DNA of 22,579 bases from a virus, in IMG/VR virus record IMGVR_UViG_3300047560_000237, positions 1 to 22,579 of that record; one strand, given 5' to 3'. The notes below the pieces were generated by a model. That model made no database searches and was not told the DNA's origin. It saw only the letters and a list, made by a program, of their open reading frames with translations. How positions within the stretch are numbered: position 1 is the stretch's first letter; every line of letters starts with the position of its first letter. Below, piece by piece: positions 19,753 to 22,579 of this stretch. Position numbers and translations under genes: made by a program.

Positions 19753-22232
19753 GCGTAGTTTCAACAGTGCAACAACACCCCGCCTCAGTGGATGCTTACA
19801 TCCGACACGGTTGGAATCTTGTACCGATTCCAATGGGAACCAAGGGGCCACGCACCCCCGGCTGGAACCTCAAAGCCAATGCACTCAAGTCTCAGACTGA
19901 TCTGCCACCGGGCTACGGCATCGGCTTGGCCCACGCATACAGCGGCACGATGGCGCTTGACATCGATGAATGGGAAAGCACATCCGTTGCGTTAAAACAA
20001 CACGGCATTGAATTGGCGGCGTTGTATGACGCCAACGATGCAGTGATCGTGGACAGTGGCCGCGCAGGTCATGGCAAGCTGTTGTACGCGATGCCCTTTG
20101 GGCTGGCGCTGCCCTCGAAGAAGATCATCATCAACGGTTTGACCGCCTACGAGTTGCGCTGCGCCACGGCCAATGGCCTCACGGTGCAGGACGTGCTGCC
20201 CCCATCGATTCATCCCGACACCAAGCAACCCTACCGCTGGGCAGGCAAGGGTCACTGGATGCGCTTGCCCACCATCCCCCAGCCAATCCTCGATCTGTGG
20301 CAGTCCATGCTCGATGCCGACAAGATTCGCGCCATTGGTACAGGTGGGTCAGTTGATGCGTCATGGGAAGAGATTCGCCAAGCCATCGAGTCCATCCCTG
20401 CTGACTGCACCCGAGAAGAGTGGGTCAACGTGGGCATGGCCCTGCACTGGGCGGGCAACCAAACCAACCAACTCGATCAGGCACTGTCACTGTGGAATGA
20501 GTGGTCCATGCAGTCAGCCACCAAGTACCCCGGCGAAGGTGGCATGATCACGCAGTGGGCTAGCTTCAGATCAGACAAGGCCACGGCCGTCAAGCTGGGA
20601 ACCCTTTTCCACATTGCCAAGAGTCACGGCTGGCAGCGCCCCTTGCCCGATGCGGCTGCCCTTTTCTCAGCGGTCAAGACAGCACCGATTGAGCCGATTC
20701 ACATCACGGCCAGCATTCGGCCACCAGCCCCCGAGATGGATATGTCGGTGTGGCCTAGCATATTGAGCACCCGCGCTCAAGAAATATCAGATAGCGTGGG
20801 CTGCGACCCTTTGGTTCCTTTGTTTGCCGGACTCTCTGCGGTCTGCGGTGTGGTAGATGCCCAGATGCGCCTCGAGTTGATGCCGGGCTTTAAGGTTCCC
20901 CCAGTTCTCTGGTTGATGACCTTGGGCGATCCGGCAGACAAAAAATCCCCCGGCTCACGTCCCATGCTGGCCCCGCTCAAGAATATCGAACTCGAAGACC
21001 GCCCACGCTACGGCAAAGAGTTGATGGACTGGGAGGGCAAAGAAGCTGCACACGCTGCGGCCAAGAAGGGCTTCCTTGAGTGGAGCGCCACGCCTGACGC
21101 GATGCTGGGCGGCGATGCACCCTCAGTGCCCGACCTGCCAGCGCAGCCCGTGCCCTTGAAGATCACGGTGTCGGACATCACGAGTCAGAAGCTGGTAAGG
21201 TCTGCGGCAGAGCGGCCACGGGGTCTGCTGTGCTACCTCGACGAGATGAACTCGTGGATCAAGAAGATGACCGACAAAACCAGCGGCGAGGATCGTTCGG
21301 CATGGGTTGTCAGTTATGAGTCAGAACCCTATGAGATGGACCGAGTGGGTGCTGGCGCGATTCACGCCGACAACTTGGCCGTGTCGATCTATGGCAACAT
21401 CCAGCCCCGAGTGTTCAAGGACAGCTTGGCGAGTCTGTCAAGTGATGGCCTGCTCCAGCGATTCATTCCCGCCATCTTGCGCGGGCATAAGACACGCCTT
21501 GGCAACCCCACCCCCGAATATTTGACGAGTGCTGCCGCATGGGAGAACACGCTGCGCTTGGTCTACGCCATGCCCCCGATGACCTACAAACTGAATCCCG
21601 AGGCATTCTTGGCGTTCCGTGAGTTCCAATCATGGTACGAAGAGGCCAAGCAGGACGAGCGGTTGCTGCTGTCCAATGAGACATTTATGACAGCATTCGG
21701 CAAACTTGAAGGTACTGCTGGCCGATTGATTCTGTTATTCCATGTGATGGAGAACCCATTCAGCCCGACAGTCGATGTGGCCGTGGTGAATCGCGTGGTG
21801 CAGTTGGTCAAGTCCTACATCATCCCAGCGTTTCGTTACGCCTTGGGCGAAGTGGCCGGTGTGGACATTTTTGATCAGTGGGTGGCCGACTACATCATCC
21901 AGCACTACGACAAAGGGCACATCACCTTGAGCGAGTTGAAGCGCGGCGCGCGCAGGCAGCTTGAGGGCAAGACATCGTGGATTCAAGATCAGATGGTGTT
22001 GGGGGCCATGCACACATTGGAACAGGCGAGTTGGGTGCTTCGTACCGATGATGGCAGCAAGGAGCACATGCACATTGCCGAGTGGGTGATCAACCCCGCA
22101 CTGGGTGAGAAGTTCGCAGAGCACCGCAAACGCGTGATTCTGGTCAAGCAGCGCCAGCGGGAAGAGATGTACCGCTTGTCACCAAAGCCGGTCAAGCCGG
22201 TCAAGGGATACAGTCCAGATATGGACGAATGA
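19749..22232 (+). CDS. Primase-polymerase / DUF3987 helicase fusion
   Basis: An 827-residue replication initiator. Residues about 12-190 are a bifunctional primase-polymerase (archaeo-eukaryotic primase fold), with Asp71-x-Asp73 in ALDIDEW, SGRAGHGK (103-110, catalytic His108) and ELRCATANG. Residues about 203-290 resemble the PriCT domain (EEIRQAIESIPADCTREEW, then ATKYPGEGG). The C-terminal half is a DUF3987 helicase-like ATPase, with a Walker A of the family's GDPADKKSP type near 391-400 and an LDEMNSW Walker B near 496-502. It should make primers and unwind DNA for the phage polymerase. GAGG lies 7 bases before ATG 19749, and the start also overlaps the leader ORF stop. Confidence 0.85.
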   Translation: MSVVSTVQQHPASVDAYIRHGWNLVPIPMGTKGPRTPGWNLKANALKSQTDLPPGYGIGLAHAYSGTMALDIDEWESTSVALKQHGIELAALYDANDAVIVDSGRAGHGKLLYAMPFGLALPSKKIIINGLTAYELRCATANGLTVQDVLPPSIHPDTKQPYRWAGKGHWMRLPTIPQPILDLWQSMLDADKIRAIGTGGSVDASWEEIRQAIESIPADCTREEWVNVGMALHWAGNQTNQLDQALSLWNEWSMQSATKYPGEGGMITQWASFRSDKATAVKLGTLFHIAKSHGWQRPLPDAAALFSAVKTAPIEPIHITASIRPPAPEMDMSVWPSILSTRAQEISDSVGCDPLVPLFAGLSAVCGVVDAQMRLELMPGFKVPPVLWLMTLGDPADKKSPGSRPMLAPLKNIELEDRPRYGKELMDWEGKEAAHAAAKKGFLEWSATPDAMLGGDAPSVPDLPAQPVPLKITVSDITSQKLVRSAAERPRGLLCYLDEMNSWIKKMTDKTSGEDRSAWVVSYESEPYEMDRVGAGAIHADNLAVSIYGNIQPRVFKDSLASLSSDGLLQRFIPAILRGHKTRLGNPTPEYLTSAAAWENTLRLVYAMPPMTYKLNPEAFLAFREFQSWYEEAKQDERLLLSNETFMTAFGKLEGTAGRLILLFHVMENPFSPTVDVAVVNRVVQLVKSYIIPAFRYALGEVAGVDIFDQWVADYIIQHYDKGHITLSELKRGARRQLEGKTSWIQDQMVLGAMHTLEQASWVLRTDDGSKEHMHIAEWVINPALGEKFAEHRKRVILVKQRQREEMYRLSPKPVKPVKGYSPDMDE

Positions 22233-22257
22233 AAAAAGGGGCCGTTGGCCCCTTTTT
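22232..22257. terminator. Bidirectional terminator between convergent genes
   Basis: AAAAAA-GGGGCC-GTT-GGCCCC-TTTTT begins at the primase-helicase stop codon. The A and T tracts on both sides allow termination in either direction, and the leftward small gene ends on its right edge (stop at 22256-22258). Confidence 0.8.
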
Positions 22258-22327
22258 AGTTGAAGAACATGACCAAAACGATCATGACGGCAGCGAAGCC
22301 CATCAGGTCTTCCATGATGTCATCCAT
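22256..22327 (-). CDS. 23-residue single-TM micro-protein
   Basis: A short ORF beginning MDDIMEDLMG, then a hydrophobic stretch FAAVMIVLVMFF and a final Asn. AAGGAG lies 7-8 bases before ATG 22327 and the stop runs into the bidirectional terminator, so it has both translation and transcription signals. It overlaps the upstream gene by 8 bases. The acidic N-terminus and single span are like small phage membrane peptides. The function is unknown. Confidence 0.5.
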   Translation of the reverse strand: MDDIMEDLMGFAAVMIVLVMFFN

Positions 22328-22579
22328 GATTTTTCTCCTTGAGTTTGGCTTCATGGAAAAACGCCAACAGAGATTCGCAACTATCAAACTCAAGACCGCC
22401 ACAGGCATGTTTTCGTGCAATCTCAACGATCTTCGCATCCATCAGCGGCTTCTGTGCTGGTTGTGGTGTGGTGTATTCATCAAGGACATATTCAAGCAAA
22501 TCATCAAGACTTTCTTTGTCCATGAAATCATCAAGCGCTAATTGGTCGCCACTTCGATTCACGAAACTTTGTCGCCAAG
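22320..22579 (-). CDS. Hypothetical acidic protein, 5' end outside the window
   Basis: The frame is open to the right edge, so the true start probably lies beyond 22579. A GTG at 22562 and an ATG at 22523 are internal candidates without ribosome sites. The visible part is acidic and helical (LALDDFMDKESLDDLLEYVL), then a Pro/Gln linker, then DAKIVEIARKHACGGLEFD with two Cys near the end. No family is recognised. It is followed by the 23-residue micro-protein in an 8-base overlap. Confidence 0.5.
   Translation of the reverse strand, partial: WRQSFVNRSGDQLALDDFMDKESLDDLLEYVLDEYTTPQPAQKPLMDAKIVEIARKHACGGLEFDSCESLLAFFHEAKLKEKNHG

Noticed and set aside
20920-20960. Apparently degenerate Walker A (GDPADKKSP) in the primase-helicase, taken at first as loss of ATPase function
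   Set aside because: The DUF3987 family typically uses a G-x-P-x-x-x-K-S-P loop, so this is probably the normal form.
1-22579. tRNA, CRISPR array, insertion sequence, diversity-generating reverse transcriptase, attachment site
   Set aside because: I looked for cloverleaf-like segments, spaced direct repeats, transposase or reverse transcriptase motifs and long terminal repeats and saw none; this was by eye only.

Overview
The window is part of the genome of a tailed bacteriophage (class Caudoviricetes) with a P22-type capsid and short-tail module. This follows from the C-terminus of a P22-like coat protein, P22 gp4-like and gp10-like proteins, three Ala/Gln-rich ejection-type proteins, a 3-TM holin and a GH24 endolysin. 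The host cannot be named from the sequence. A P22-type tail points to a Gram-negative bacterium, and a betaproteobacterial host is only a guess. Terminase, portal, integrase, CRISPR, tRNA and rRNA genes are not visible here. No stretch over 300 bases lacks a gene.

Layout. Bases 1-11760 (+ strand) carry the late genes: the coat C-terminus, three small head-region genes separated by UUCG hairpin terminators, tail accessory gp4-like, DNA-stabilization gp10-like, a fibre-like protein, a cupin-like protein, three ejection-type proteins, and a lysis block (coiled-coil/TM protein, two overlapping membrane proteins, 3-TM holin, lysozyme). Most neighbours overlap by 1-8 bases (ATGA, TGATG, TAATG), which suggests translational coupling. 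Bases 11761-19574 (- strand) carry a compact replication/recombination operon read leftwards: ribbon-helix-helix (RHH) regulator, Ala/Pro-linker protein, DUF2800 Fe-S nuclease, DUF2815 putative ssDNA-binding protein, family-B-like DNA polymerase, DUF3310 protein, VRR-NUC nuclease, SNF2-type helicase, an Nmad5-like protein and two small proteins. Bases 19705-22232 (+ strand) carry a 15-codon leader ORF coupled to an 827-aa primase-polymerase/DUF3987 helicase. A bidirectional terminator follows, then the ends of two small leftward genes.

Control. The 174-bp divergent region 19575-19748 appears to hold the main early switch. The palindrome AAGTGT-agc-ACACTT lies over the leftward promoter, touches the -35 of the rightward primase promoter, and sits about 30 bases before the RHH gene. 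Its leftward-strand core (AAGTGTGYTACACT) recurs with one mismatch at 12943-12956, about 30 bases before the Nmad5-like gene at the end of the operon, where it also overlaps a perfect 9-1-9 inverted repeat. I infer that the RHH protein represses three promoters through this shared site. This shared operator, the leader ORF and the 121-base dual-coding overlap in the lysis block are the most unusual things I see. I found no evidence of a wholly new defence or mobile system.
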